In this document: piece by piece, positions 1-6,199 of the stretch | Position numbering within the stretch: the first letter of the stretch is position 1 | Layout of the letters: the number at the start of each line of letters is the position of its first letter | Source: DUUI01 sp964627845 | GTDB lineage: Bacteria > Bacillota_I > Bacilli_A > Erysipelotrichales > Erysipelotrichaceae | NCBI GenBank assembly: GCA_964627845.1 | Contig: CAZVKL010000023.1 | Location: 1 to 15,406 of the forward strand | Direction: 5' to 3' | DNA length: 15,406 nucleotides | Program-made: the position numbers and the translations under genes | The notes under the pieces: generated by a model | Seen by the model: only the letters and a program-made list of their open reading frames with translations | Database searches by the model: none | Told to the model about the DNA's origin: nothing

Positions 1-1122
1 GAAGCAGAAGGATCTGTCATATTCGAATTTGAAAAAGTATTAGATGGTCGAACTATTAAGGATAAAGAATTTACATTCAATTTAGTTGATAATGAAGGCC
101 ATGTTTTACAGACGAAACAAAATGATACCCAAGGTATCGTCTTATTTGATGAAATTAGTTATAACCAAGATGATGTTGGCAAAGAATTCGTCTATAAAGT
201 CATTGAAGTATTTGGTGAAGAAATCGGAATGACCTATGATGAAACAGAAAAGGAAATTGTTGTTTCTGTATCTGATTTAGGTAATGGATACCTATCTTTC
301 GAAGTTGACACTCCAGAAAATGTGACATTTGTTAACCTGTACAGAGCTAATGGCGAAGTGATGCTCAGAGGTAGTAAGGTGCTTGAAGGTCGAATTCTGA
401 AGGATCAAGAATTTGAATTTCAACTTTACGATGCCCAAGATCAACTCATAGAAATAGTGAAGAATAATGCTCAGGGTTCATTCGAGTTCTCTGCATTAGA
501 ATTTACTCAAGACGATATCGGTAAAGAGTTTGTTTATACCATCAATGAAGTTAAGGGCTCTGAGAAGGGCATGACCTACGATGAGACAGTGATAAAAGTC
601 ACTATTAAAGTGGTTGATTCTAATGATGGTGAGTTTGAATTTGAAATCGTATACGAACAAGATGTAATCTTTACCAATTCATACACAATACCGAAAGACG
701 GTGTCGTGACAGCAACGAAAGAATGGCTCAACAAAGATGATGATCATCCAACCATTTGGTTTAAACTCTATCGTCAACTAGACGGACAAGAAACAGTAGA
801 GGTACCAGAAGCAGAAATTATGAAACTGGAAGATGGTACAAGCTCTGTTACTTGGGAAAATCTAGAAATGATTGACATTGACGGTAATGAATATACCTTC
901 AGTGTTAGAGAAGTTGACCAAGATGGTAAAGACTATGTTCCAGAAAACTATGAAAAGGTAGAGACCGGTCTAAAAGTAGTCAATACATATATAGAACCAG
1001 TCAAACCTCCAAAACTTCCAGATACTGGAACACAACAAAACTACTACCAATTCCTAGGAATGGCAGTGGTTGCCGGTGGATTGTTAATTCTCAACAAACG
1101 TAAAAAAGAGGAAGAAGAATAA
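1..1122 (+). CDS. Sortase-anchored surface protein with isopeptide domains (3' part)
   Basis: The frame is open from base 1, so the gene starts upstream; 373 C-terminal residues are visible. Two tandem pilin-type (Spy0128/FctA-like) domains run over residues 8-114 and 122-228 with a 114-residue period. They are followed by a Cna-B-like domain (235-331). Each keeps the Lys/Glu/Asn triad expected for a spontaneous intramolecular isopeptide bond: K12-E69-N112, K126-E183-N226 and K240-E304-N328. The end is a classical sortase signal: LPDTG at 339-343, a hydrophobic helix (about 350-364), then a basic KRKK tail followed by acidic residues. Family knowledge says such proteins are covalently fixed to peptidoglycan or polymerised into pili by sortase; a role in adhesion is inferred. 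No sortase gene is in the window. Product class is confident; function and full length are unknown. Confidence 0.88.
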   Translation, partial: EAEGSVIFEFEKVLDGRTIKDKEFTFNLVDNEGHVLQTKQNDTQGIVLFDEISYNQDDVGKEFVYKVIEVFGEEIGMTYDETEKEIVVSVSDLGNGYLSFEVDTPENVTFVNLYRANGEVMLRGSKVLEGRILKDQEFEFQLYDAQDQLIEIVKNNAQGSFEFSALEFTQDDIGKEFVYTINEVKGSEKGMTYDETVIKVTIKVVDSNDGEFEFEIVYEQDVIFTNSYTIPKDGVVTATKEWLNKDDDHPTIWFKLYRQLDGQETVEVPEAEIMKLEDGTSSVTWENLEMIDIDGNEYTFSVREVDQDGKDYVPENYEKVETGLKVVNTYIEPVKPPKLPDTGTQQNYYQFLGMAVVAGGLLILNKRKKEEEE

Positions 1123-1136
1123 TTTACCCCTTCAAG

Positions 1137-1161
1137 AGAAGCGTTTGATTACAACGCTTCT
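1137..1161 (+). terminator. Hairpin downstream of the surface-protein gene
   Basis: Seven paired bases, AGAAGCG (1137-1143) with CGCTTCT (1155-1161), lie 15 bases after the stop codon. An A-rich rather than T-rich stretch follows, so alone it is a weak terminator on this strand. It probably works with the stronger hairpin just downstream, or protects the mRNA 3' end. Confidence 0.4.
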
Positions 1162-1167
1162 AAAAAT

Positions 1168-1206
1168 AAAAGATGATTCAGTTATAACTTCTGAATCATC
1201 TTTTTT
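1168..1206 (+). terminator. Strong convergent (bidirectional) terminator
   Basis: A 14-base-pair inverted repeat, 1168-1181 with 1191-1204, has a 9-base loop and a T-run at 1199-1206. On the other strand the arm also ends in a run of T, so it can stop transcription from both sides. Its right arm lies inside the last codons of the minus-strand kinase gene, which ends at 1182. It separates the surface-protein gene from that kinase. Confidence 0.85.
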
Positions 1207-2000
1207 AATTGGTCGTATTTTTGATCGGCGATTTGTTTATAAATCGGTTCTTTAAGAATGCTGAACTGCATCTGAGCCCATTGGCACCATAATAAATCAT
1301 GGACTGACTCAAAGACGTCTAAATCATGTTGTAATGATTGGGTAATCGGGTGATTGAAATATGCCTCAAAAAAAATTTTACGAACGTGTTTATTATAAAT
1401 GCTATTCTCCGTTAGCAGAGATAATAAATCAAAATAAGGATGATTATCACAGGCATATTCATAATCAATCAAATAAATTTCATTGTTATACTCAATCACA
1501 TTACCATTGACTAAGTCATTGTGACAAAGGACCCGCTCGCTAAATTGATCTAATTCATCTAATACAAATTCGTAATCATCTAAGTTGATTAATGAGTTCT
1601 TCGTCTTTTGTTTAAAGATGTGGTATTTTTCCTTTGTCCTAAAATCAACATTGGTTTTAGGATGTTGATGTAACTGCCTAATCTTTTCAGCAATTTTAGG
1701 CAAAGACTGTACTAAATCTAGTTCATCCAAGTGTTTGATATTCTTAAGATAGGGACTCACTTTAATCCCAGTCTCAGAATCAATCGAAACATACGGTAAG
1801 TTGATATTAGCATCTTTAATCGTCTCATGAATGTGTTTCTCTAATTCATAGTTGAATAAATCATGATTATGATCATATGGAATCCTCACAAAAAATTGTT
1901 GTTTATCATCTAAGGTCACAATGTAATTCTGATTGGTCAGACCTAAGTCTGTTTTCTCTTGTTTAAGGATTTTTTCATTAAAAGTAGTCGTTTTAAACAT
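1182..2000 (-). CDS. Choline/thiamine-kinase-like (APH-fold) phosphotransferase
   Basis: A 272-residue small-molecule kinase of the aminoglycoside phosphotransferase/choline kinase fold. The catalytic loop is visible as HNDLVNGNVI, with Asp as the expected base, followed by the metal-binding segment LIDYEYA and a conserved downstream FDLL. HNDL..GN plus (L)IDWEYA-like motifs are typical of LicA-type choline kinases and ThiK-type thiamine kinases; aminoglycoside resistance is less likely but not excluded. The substrate cannot be settled from sequence. I take the ATG at 2000: the frame stays open further 5', but that stretch is antisense to rdgB and its translation is low-complexity and unlike the family. 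There is no Shine-Dalgarno site before this ATG, and an extended -10 box sits just upstream. The gene is transcribed alone, divergent from rdgB and convergent with the surface-protein gene. Confidence 0.82.
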   Translation of the reverse strand: MFKTTTFNEKILKQEKTDLGLTNQNYIVTLDDKQQFFVRIPYDHNHDLFNYELEKHIHETIKDANINLPYVSIDSETGIKVSPYLKNIKHLDELDLVQSLPKIAEKIRQLHQHPKTNVDFRTKEKYHIFKQKTKNSLINLDDYEFVLDELDQFSERVLCHNDLVNGNVIEYNNEIYLIDYEYACDNHPYFDLLSLLTENSIYNKHVRKIFFEAYFNHPITQSLQHDLDVFESVHDLLWCQWAQMQFSILKEPIYKQIADQKYDQLKKMIQKL

Positions 2001-2006
2001 GACATA

Positions 2007-2015
2007 ATCATAGCA
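2007..2015 (-). promoter_or_regulatory. Extended -10 promoter for the kinase gene
   Basis: Read on the minus strand this is TGCTATGAT, a TG-N-TATNNT extended -10 element. The -35 region is poor, as is common for extended -10 promoters. A start about seven bases downstream would fall on or next to the A of the ATG at 2000, giving a leaderless or nearly leaderless mRNA. That fits the missing ribosome-binding site. Confidence 0.5.
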
Positions 2016-2030
2016 TAAAAGCATCGAATT

Positions 2031-2039
2031 TGTTATGAT
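2031..2039 (+). promoter_or_regulatory. Extended -10 promoter for rdgB operon
   Basis: TGTTATGAT on the plus strand matches TG-N-TATNNT. Transcription would start near 2046, leaving a leader of about 20 bases that contains the GAGAGG ribosome-binding site (2055-2060) before the ATG at 2065. It sits back to back with the kinase promoter. The -35 region is weak. Confidence 0.5.
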
Positions 2040-2064
2040 AGATGGGCAAAAAAAGAGAGGGTAT

Positions 2065-2649
2065 ATGAGACTAATCGTAGCAACACACAACCAGCATAAG
2101 CTTGTTGAAATAAGGGCTTTATTAGCACAAACCAACCTAGACATCGTCGGACTAAAAGATTTAGAGTTTGATTTTGACATTGAAGAGAATGCAGATAGCT
2201 TCATTGACAATGCCTTACTAAAAGCCAAAACCATTCAATCCTTTTACCCAAACGATATGATCTTAGCCGATGACTCTGGATTTAGTGTTCTAGCACTCGA
2301 CAATAAACCAGGGGTACACTCCTCAAGGTTCTTAGGACACGACACACCAGACTACATTAAGAATCAAGAGATATTAAAATTAATGGAAAATGTCTCAAAT
2401 CGAAAAGCAATGTTCACCTCAGCAATGGCCATCGTCTATAAACACAATGAATTTGTAACCCAACAGGTCGTCTATGGCACGGTATCACAACAAGCAAGAG
2501 GAGCAGGAAGCTTTGGTTATGATCCACTATTTATCCCAGAACATTCAGACAAGACCTTCGCCGAAGACTTAGCATACAAATCAAAGGTATCCCATCGAGC
2601 CAAAGCACTCAAAGAGATTATTAAATATGTTGACTATCTTACGCAGTAA
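2065..2649 (+). CDS. rdgB: XTP/dITP pyrophosphatase (RdgB/HAM1 family)
   Basis: A 194-residue non-canonical purine NTP pyrophosphatase. The family hydrolyses XTP, dITP and ITP to monophosphates, keeping deaminated purines out of DNA and RNA. The N-terminal substrate loop ATHNQHK, the catalytic/metal segment LADDSGF, the GSFGYDPLF signature and the C-terminal SHRAKAL are all present, and the length is normal. I start at the ATG at 2065 because GAGAGG lies four bases before it and the protein then begins MRLIVATHN, as in relatives. The in-frame ATG at 2035 lies inside the likely -10 box. It is first in a likely two-gene operon; its last 23 bases overlap the membrane-TrmL fusion gene. Confidence 0.95.
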   Translation: MRLIVATHNQHKLVEIRALLAQTNLDIVGLKDLEFDFDIEENADSFIDNALLKAKTIQSFYPNDMILADDSGFSVLALDNKPGVHSSRFLGHDTPDYIKNQEILKLMENVSNRKAMFTSAMAIVYKHNEFVTQQVVYGTVSQQARGAGSFGYDPLFIPEHSDKTFAEDLAYKSKVSHRAKALKEIIKYVDYLTQ

Positions 2650-3820
2650 AAAAGTAAACTGGGTTTGGTGCACCAGTTTATTCTTCATCATTATTCTAGG
2701 CTCAATCTTCTTTCATAGTTTTAACCGCTCTTTTTACCATACCCAATACACAAAGTTAAACACAGCACAAACCATTGGAATCAGTGACAGCGAACTAGAC
2801 ACTGCCACAGGCGTGCTTCTAGACTACATCGTGGATCATCGCGATGATTTAGATTATAAACTCGAATCAGGCGAACCGATGTTTAACCAACGAGAAATTG
2901 ACCATATGGTCGATGTTAAAAATCTCTATTTAGGGGCAAAGTCCATTTTTATCCTTTCAATAATAGTGTTTTTAGCGATTACACTGTATTTCTTAATAAA
3001 ATTAAAGTTTAATGAATTTCTTTTTACCTTTAAACAATCCTTTAGATCCTCTTTTATGATCTTTGGGCTCGTATTAGGACTCATCGGAATTTACGCATTA
3101 GTCGACTTCTCAGGCTTTTGGACAAATTTCCATCATTTGTTTTTTAGAAATGATTTATGGTTATTAAACCCAGCCACCGACCGACTCATTCAAATGGTCC
3201 CTTTACCATTTTTCACTCAGTTAGTTTTCCGAATTTTATTCTCCATAATGCTTTTGGTCATTCTATTGACGTTACTCAGTTTGGTTAACATCAACAAAAA
3301 CCCAAGCACGGTTCACATTGTTCTGTACGAACCTGAAATACCTCAAAATACAGGCAACATCATGCGCACAGCCATGGCCACAGGCGCACATCTTCATCTC
3401 ATTGAGCCCCTAGGCTTCGTCTACGATGAAAAGCGCGTGAGACGCTCAGGATTAGACTATATCGACCAATTAGAATTAACCATGCATACAGACTGGCAAG
3501 AATTCTTAGAAACAGTCGACGGGGACCTATACTTCGTCACAAGATATGGTGAAAAGAGTCACAGTGACTTTAACTATCCAACCAAAAACAAGAACATCTA
3601 TCTAGTCTTCGGTAAAGAAAGTACAGGAATCCCCCTCGATATTCTAAGTTCTCACTTAGACACATGTATGAGATTACCCATGGTCAAAGAGGCGCGCTCA
3701 CTCAATTTAGCCAATAGCGTCGCCATCGTCGTCTATGAAGTCATGAGACAGTTGGACTATCAAGATTTATCCCTGGTCGAAACTCAAAAAGGAGTAGACT
3801 GGCTCAGACAACATCAATAG
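2627..3820 (+). CDS. Fusion: DUF1461-type membrane domain + TrmL-like tRNA methyltransferase
   Basis: A 397-residue two-part protein. Residues 1-222 look like the TIGR01906/DUF1461 integral membrane family: four hydrophobic helices (about 11-30, 103-124, 141-163, 195-222) and the segment NPATDRLIQMVP before the last helix. From about residue 229 a complete SPOUT methyltransferase follows: IVLYEPEIPQNTGN, then VFGKESTGIP, then RLPM...RSLNLANSVA, which builds the knotted SAM site. This matches TrmL, which 2'-O-methylates the wobble base (C34/U34) of tRNA-Leu in known cases. No ATG or GTG with a ribosome-binding site occurs at the junction, so one polypeptide is expected. Four helices put both ends on the same side, so the enzyme could face the cytoplasm. 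Each half is confident; the benefit of membrane tethering is unknown. It follows rdgB with a short overlap. Confidence 0.85.
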   Translation: MLTILRSKKVNWVWCTSLFFIIILGSIFFHSFNRSFYHTQYTKLNTAQTIGISDSELDTATGVLLDYIVDHRDDLDYKLESGEPMFNQREIDHMVDVKNLYLGAKSIFILSIIVFLAITLYFLIKLKFNEFLFTFKQSFRSSFMIFGLVLGLIGIYALVDFSGFWTNFHHLFFRNDLWLLNPATDRLIQMVPLPFFTQLVFRILFSIMLLVILLTLLSLVNINKNPSTVHIVLYEPEIPQNTGNIMRTAMATGAHLHLIEPLGFVYDEKRVRRSGLDYIDQLELTMHTDWQEFLETVDGDLYFVTRYGEKSHSDFNYPTKNKNIYLVFGKESTGIPLDILSSHLDTCMRLPMVKEARSLNLANSVAIVVYEVMRQLDYQDLSLVETQKGVDWLRQHQ

Positions 3821-3829
3821 TCACTTTAG

Positions 3830-3858
3830 TTTAAAATTAACCAACAGTTTAGTATAAT
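3830..3858 (+). promoter_or_regulatory. Promoter for ridA
   Basis: TTTAAA (-35, 3830-3835), a 17-base spacer and a perfect TATAAT (-10, 3853-3858). The start would be near 3865. A strong AAAGGAGG ribosome-binding site (3871-3878) precedes the ATG at 3885. The spx promoter has the same -35 hexamer and spacing. Confidence 0.7.
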
Positions 3859-3884
3859 GACACATATTGTAAAGGAGGAAGGAC

Positions 3885-4364
3885 ATGATCTCAAAATCAA
3901 TTACATCAAACGATGCACCAGTTGGACACGGTCCATATAGTCCAGCGTTAAAACTCGGTGATTTTGTGTTTGTCTCTGGACAATTACCAATCGACCAAGA
4001 TAACCATGTCGTGGGTGAAAGCGTCGCAGAACAATCCATGCAAGTTATCCGAAATATATTAGCACTCTTATCCGAAATTGATTTAGAACTACGACACATT
4101 GTCAAGACAACAATTTATATCCATGATTATAAGAAAATCGAAGAATTCGATCAAATTTACGCCACATATTTCTCACAACCTTACCCAGCTAGAACGGTAA
4201 TCGAAGTGAAAGAAATGGCCTATGGATCAAAAGTCGCCATCGACTGTATCGCCATGGATACATTAGCCTATGAAGCACAATTCGCCAAAGACAATAATTG
4301 GGACGATACACCAGAACACGACTGCGCAAATTGTCCAGATGGTTCTTGTTTCGATTGTCTATAA
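3885..4364 (+). CDS. RidA-family protein with C-terminal four-cysteine tail
   Basis: A 159-residue member of the RidA/YjgF/Rid superfamily. The founding members hydrolyse reactive enamine/imine intermediates from PLP enzymes. The body (1-127) has the expected PYSPA loop, FVSGQLP, the key Arg in PARTVIEV (R103) and GSKVAIDCIA near the end; the usual Glu of that last motif is Asp here (D120), a mild change. A typical RidA stops near residue 127. This one carries about 32 extra residues ending in C147-x2-C150-x4-C155-x2-C158, a layout able to bind zinc or an iron-sulfur cluster or act as a redox tail. It has its own promoter and an AAAGGAGG site. A hairpin terminator follows, so it may be mainly monocistronic with some read-through to yitT. 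Rid membership is confident; the tail's role is unknown. Confidence 0.9.
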   Translation: MISKSITSNDAPVGHGPYSPALKLGDFVFVSGQLPIDQDNHVVGESVAEQSMQVIRNILALLSEIDLELRHIVKTTIYIHDYKKIEEFDQIYATYFSQPYPARTVIEVKEMAYGSKVAIDCIAMDTLAYEAQFAKDNNWDDTPEHDCANCPDGSCFDCL

Positions 4365-4375
4365 AAGTTAGAATA

Positions 4376-4402
4376 GAAGAGTAGTCAAACTACTCTTTTT
4401 TT
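4376..4402 (+). terminator. Rho-independent terminator between ridA and yitT
   Basis: AGAGTAG (4378-4384), a TCAAA loop, CTACTCT (4390-4396) and a T-run through 4402. The yitT ribosome-binding site begins four bases later, and no promoter fits between the two. Expression of yitT therefore depends on read-through or on a promoter inside ridA that I did not identify. Confidence 0.8.
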
Positions 4403-4416
4403 CATAAGGAGATTCA

Positions 4417-5280
4417 ATGCAACAAAATCAACAAGGCTTCATTAAATCAATTATCTTAGTTATATTATCAGCAACATTATCCTCAATCGCCATTCACGGC
4501 TTTGTTAATCCAGCCAATCTTTTTCCAGCTGGGTTTTTAGGCATCTCTAAATTAATCAGTGATAGCTTAAGTAGTTATCTCAACCTAAGCATTCCATACT
4601 TAATGATCTATTTTATCCTACAAATATTATTAACCTTACTCGTCATCCGCTTAATCGGAAAACGATTCGCCATGTTAACCGTCATTCAATTTAGCCTCGT
4701 CTCACTCTCCAGTTTCGTCGTCCCAGACTTTATGTTAGTCGACGACCGAATTCTGCTGGTTTTATTTGGTGGGACACTCTCAGGCATTTCCGCCATCCTA
4801 GCCTTAAAAGCACATGCCTGCTCAGGAGGCACAGACTATATCGCCATTTACTTTCAAAACACCAAACCTGATTTTCCCATCTGGGATTATGTTATGTACA
4901 GTAACTGGACATTGCTCTTTATCGCAGGCTTACTCTTTGGTTGGGAAGCGTCCCTGTACTCGATGATCTTCCAATTTGTCGCAACCATGATCATCAATAA
5001 TATGGACTCACGAAATAAACTCAAAGGACTCTATATTATTACCGATTCAGAAGACGATGTCGCCGAAGCCTTATTCAAACGCTTTAACCGAGGCATCACC
5101 AAGTTATGGGGTGAAGGTGCCTTCACTAAATCACCCAAAACAATGATGTTTATGGTCGTCAATTCCTTCGAAGTCGAAGAAGTCGTCAGAATCGTCATGT
5201 CCATTGACACCAAAGCCTTTATTAACGTGACAAAAACAGAAAGGGTCGTTGGAAACTTTGTCCGACACAAGATAAAATAA
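4417..5280 (+). CDS. YitT-family membrane protein (DUF161 + DUF2179)
   Basis: A 287-residue membrane protein. The N-terminal ~200 residues hold about five to six hydrophobic segments, with the family's FVNPANLFPAGF and CSGGTDYIA motifs. A soluble C-terminal DUF2179-like domain (about 205-285) starts at KGLYIITDSEDDVAEAL and contains RGITKLWGEGAFT. YitT relatives are widespread and multicopy in Firmicutes. Their transported substrate, if any, is not established, so no function is claimed. The start is the ATG at 4417 with AAGGAG (4406-4411) five bases before it. Its stop codon shares a base with the next gene's ATG (TAATG at 5278-5282), so the two are probably translationally coupled. Confidence 0.88.
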   Translation: MQQNQQGFIKSIILVILSATLSSIAIHGFVNPANLFPAGFLGISKLISDSLSSYLNLSIPYLMIYFILQILLTLLVIRLIGKRFAMLTVIQFSLVSLSSFVVPDFMLVDDRILLVLFGGTLSGISAILALKAHACSGGTDYIAIYFQNTKPDFPIWDYVMYSNWTLLFIAGLLFGWEASLYSMIFQFVATMIINNMDSRNKLKGLYIITDSEDDVAEALFKRFNRGITKLWGEGAFTKSPKTMMFMVVNSFEVEEVVRIVMSIDTKAFINVTKTERVVGNFVRHKIK

Positions 5281-6026
5281 TGACTAAAAAGATTCCTAAT
5301 ATCACCACAGAACTAAGAACCGACATTATCCATGTCCCTAAAATTATCTCAAAAGCCAGCGGTATCATCGTCCATGGAAGACGCATCAAATCTGCCATCT
5401 TCACAACAGATATTGCCATTATCCTCAACAATAACGCCGATGCAGTCTTAGCCGTCTATCCCTTTACACCCAGTCCTGCCATCATTAAAAGCATTATAGA
5501 AGTCACCACCATGCCAGTCTTTGCGGGGGTGGGTGGAGGAACCACCAAAGGACCACGCTCAAGTCAAATCTCAATCCTGGCAGAAGCCTTTGGTGCCGCA
5601 GCAGTCGTCTTAAACGATCCAGCCCCAGCCGCGACCCTATCCTTAGTTAATCAATCTGTCGATTGTCCCATCATTACCACCGTCGTCAGCGAATATGCCG
5701 ATCTTAAAGCCAGATTAGAAGCCGGCGCAGACATCATCAATGTCAGTGGTGGTAAGGACACCCCTAAGATTATCAAGAGAATTCGAGAACAATTTCCAGA
5801 AGTCCCAATCTTAGCCACCGGTGGACCAAACGATGAAACCATCATGGCCGCCATCGACGCTGGCGCCAACGCCATTACCTTCACACCACCTAGCAATGGG
5901 GAACTATTTAAACGTAAGATGGACAAGTATCGTCAGTACGCAGAACAAACGTTTAAAGACCAACACGATGGGCTCAATCTCCAAGAATATGAGTTGTCCC
6001 AAAAGAACAAGAATCTTGACAAATAA
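5280..6026 (+). CDS. TIM-barrel protein of unknown function, coupled to yitT
   Basis: A 248-residue soluble protein. Alternating strand-helix segments and glycine-rich loops suggest a (beta/alpha)8 barrel with a C-terminal phosphate site. Visible landmarks are ADAVLAVYPFTPSP, VFAGVGGGTTKG, the strand INVSGGKDTP, ILATGGPNDETI and AITFTPPSNGELF. The ATGG...AITFTPP ending resembles the phosphate-gripping strands 7-8 of NanE, ThiE or KDPG-aldolase type barrels. I recall relatives being labelled only as putative hydrolases, with no reaction I can vouch for. The start codon overlaps the yitT stop by one base and there is no separate good ribosome-binding site, so expression probably relies on coupling. 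The last codons contain the metK -35 box. A link to the YitT substrate is inference. Confidence 0.8.
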   Translation: MTKKIPNITTELRTDIIHVPKIISKASGIIVHGRRIKSAIFTTDIAIILNNNADAVLAVYPFTPSPAIIKSIIEVTTMPVFAGVGGGTTKGPRSSQISILAEAFGAAAVVLNDPAPAATLSLVNQSVDCPIITTVVSEYADLKARLEAGADIINVSGGKDTPKIIKRIREQFPEVPILATGGPNDETIMAAIDAGANAITFTPPSNGELFKRKMDKYRQYAEQTFKDQHDGLNLQEYELSQKNKNLDK

Positions 6027-6043
6027 ATCTTAGCCGTTATAAT
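6016..6043 (+). promoter_or_regulatory. Consensus promoter for metK
   Basis: A perfect TTGACA (6016-6021), a 16-base spacer and a perfect TATAAT (6038-6043). The -35 box lies within the last codons of the preceding gene. The start would be near 6050, giving a leader of about 150 bases before metK. A full-consensus promoter fits a gene controlled afterwards by attenuation. Confidence 0.85.
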
Positions 6044-6049
6044 TTTGGT

Positions 6050-6179
6050 TGTTATTAAGAGTTGAGGTAGAGAGTTAGCTCATTGACCTCATACCAACCC
6101 GTTCAGACGGGTGGTCCAGCTAACATCGATAAGCTATCTGAAATTTCAATCAGCAGTCTTATCGGGTGCTGATTTTTTT
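6050..6179 (+). ncRNA. metK leader: candidate riboswitch with pseudoknot and terminator
   Basis: The leader can fold into a compact pseudoknot. TGAGGT (6063-6068) pairs with ACCTCA (6086-6091). Inside that loop GTTAGCT (6074-6080) pairs with AGCTAAC (6118-6124). Between them is a hairpin 6093-6115: eight pairs, one bulged A, loop TTCAGA. Downstream is an expression platform. A terminator has arms 6148-6155 and 6167-6174, an 11-base loop and seven T. A competing helix pairs CGATAAG (6127-6133) with CTTATCG (6158-6164) across the terminator's 5' arm. With a consensus promoter before it and metK after it, SAM-responsive attenuation is the natural inference. I do not see the SAM-I core (GGCAACC, GATGAA) or SMK features. 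Class and ligand are unproven. Confidence 0.65.
6148..6179 (+). terminator. Attenuator terminator of the metK leader
   Basis: AATCAGCA (6148-6155) pairs with TGCTGATT (6167-6174), and the T-run is 6173-6179. It ends 20 bases before the metK ATG. Loop bases 6158-6164 can instead pair with 6127-6133, so formation is probably conditional. Confidence 0.8.
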
Positions 6180-6199
6180 ATGGAAAGAAGGAAAGAAAC

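Noticed and set aside
1182..2000. Kinase called as an aminoglycoside resistance gene
   Set aside because: The HNDL..GN and IDYEYA motifs fit choline/thiamine kinases better, and there is no mobile element or resistance context.
2001..2234. 5' extension of the kinase gene to an ATG at 2234
   Set aside because: It is antisense to rdgB, encodes low-complexity Ser/Leu-rich sequence, and family similarity begins only after the ATG at 2000.
5031..5926. Several open frames antisense to yitT and the TIM-barrel gene, and one in another plus-strand frame at 5821-6033
   Set aside because: They lie wholly inside well-supported genes and lack ribosome-binding sites and recognisable protein features.
6060..6180. 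metK leader as a classical SAM-I (S-box) or a Met T-box
   Set aside because: No GGCAACC or GATGAA core for SAM-I. The GGGTGGT at 6109-6115 resembles a T-box bulge but lies in a stable hairpin, and there is no stem I, specifier loop or matching antiterminator.
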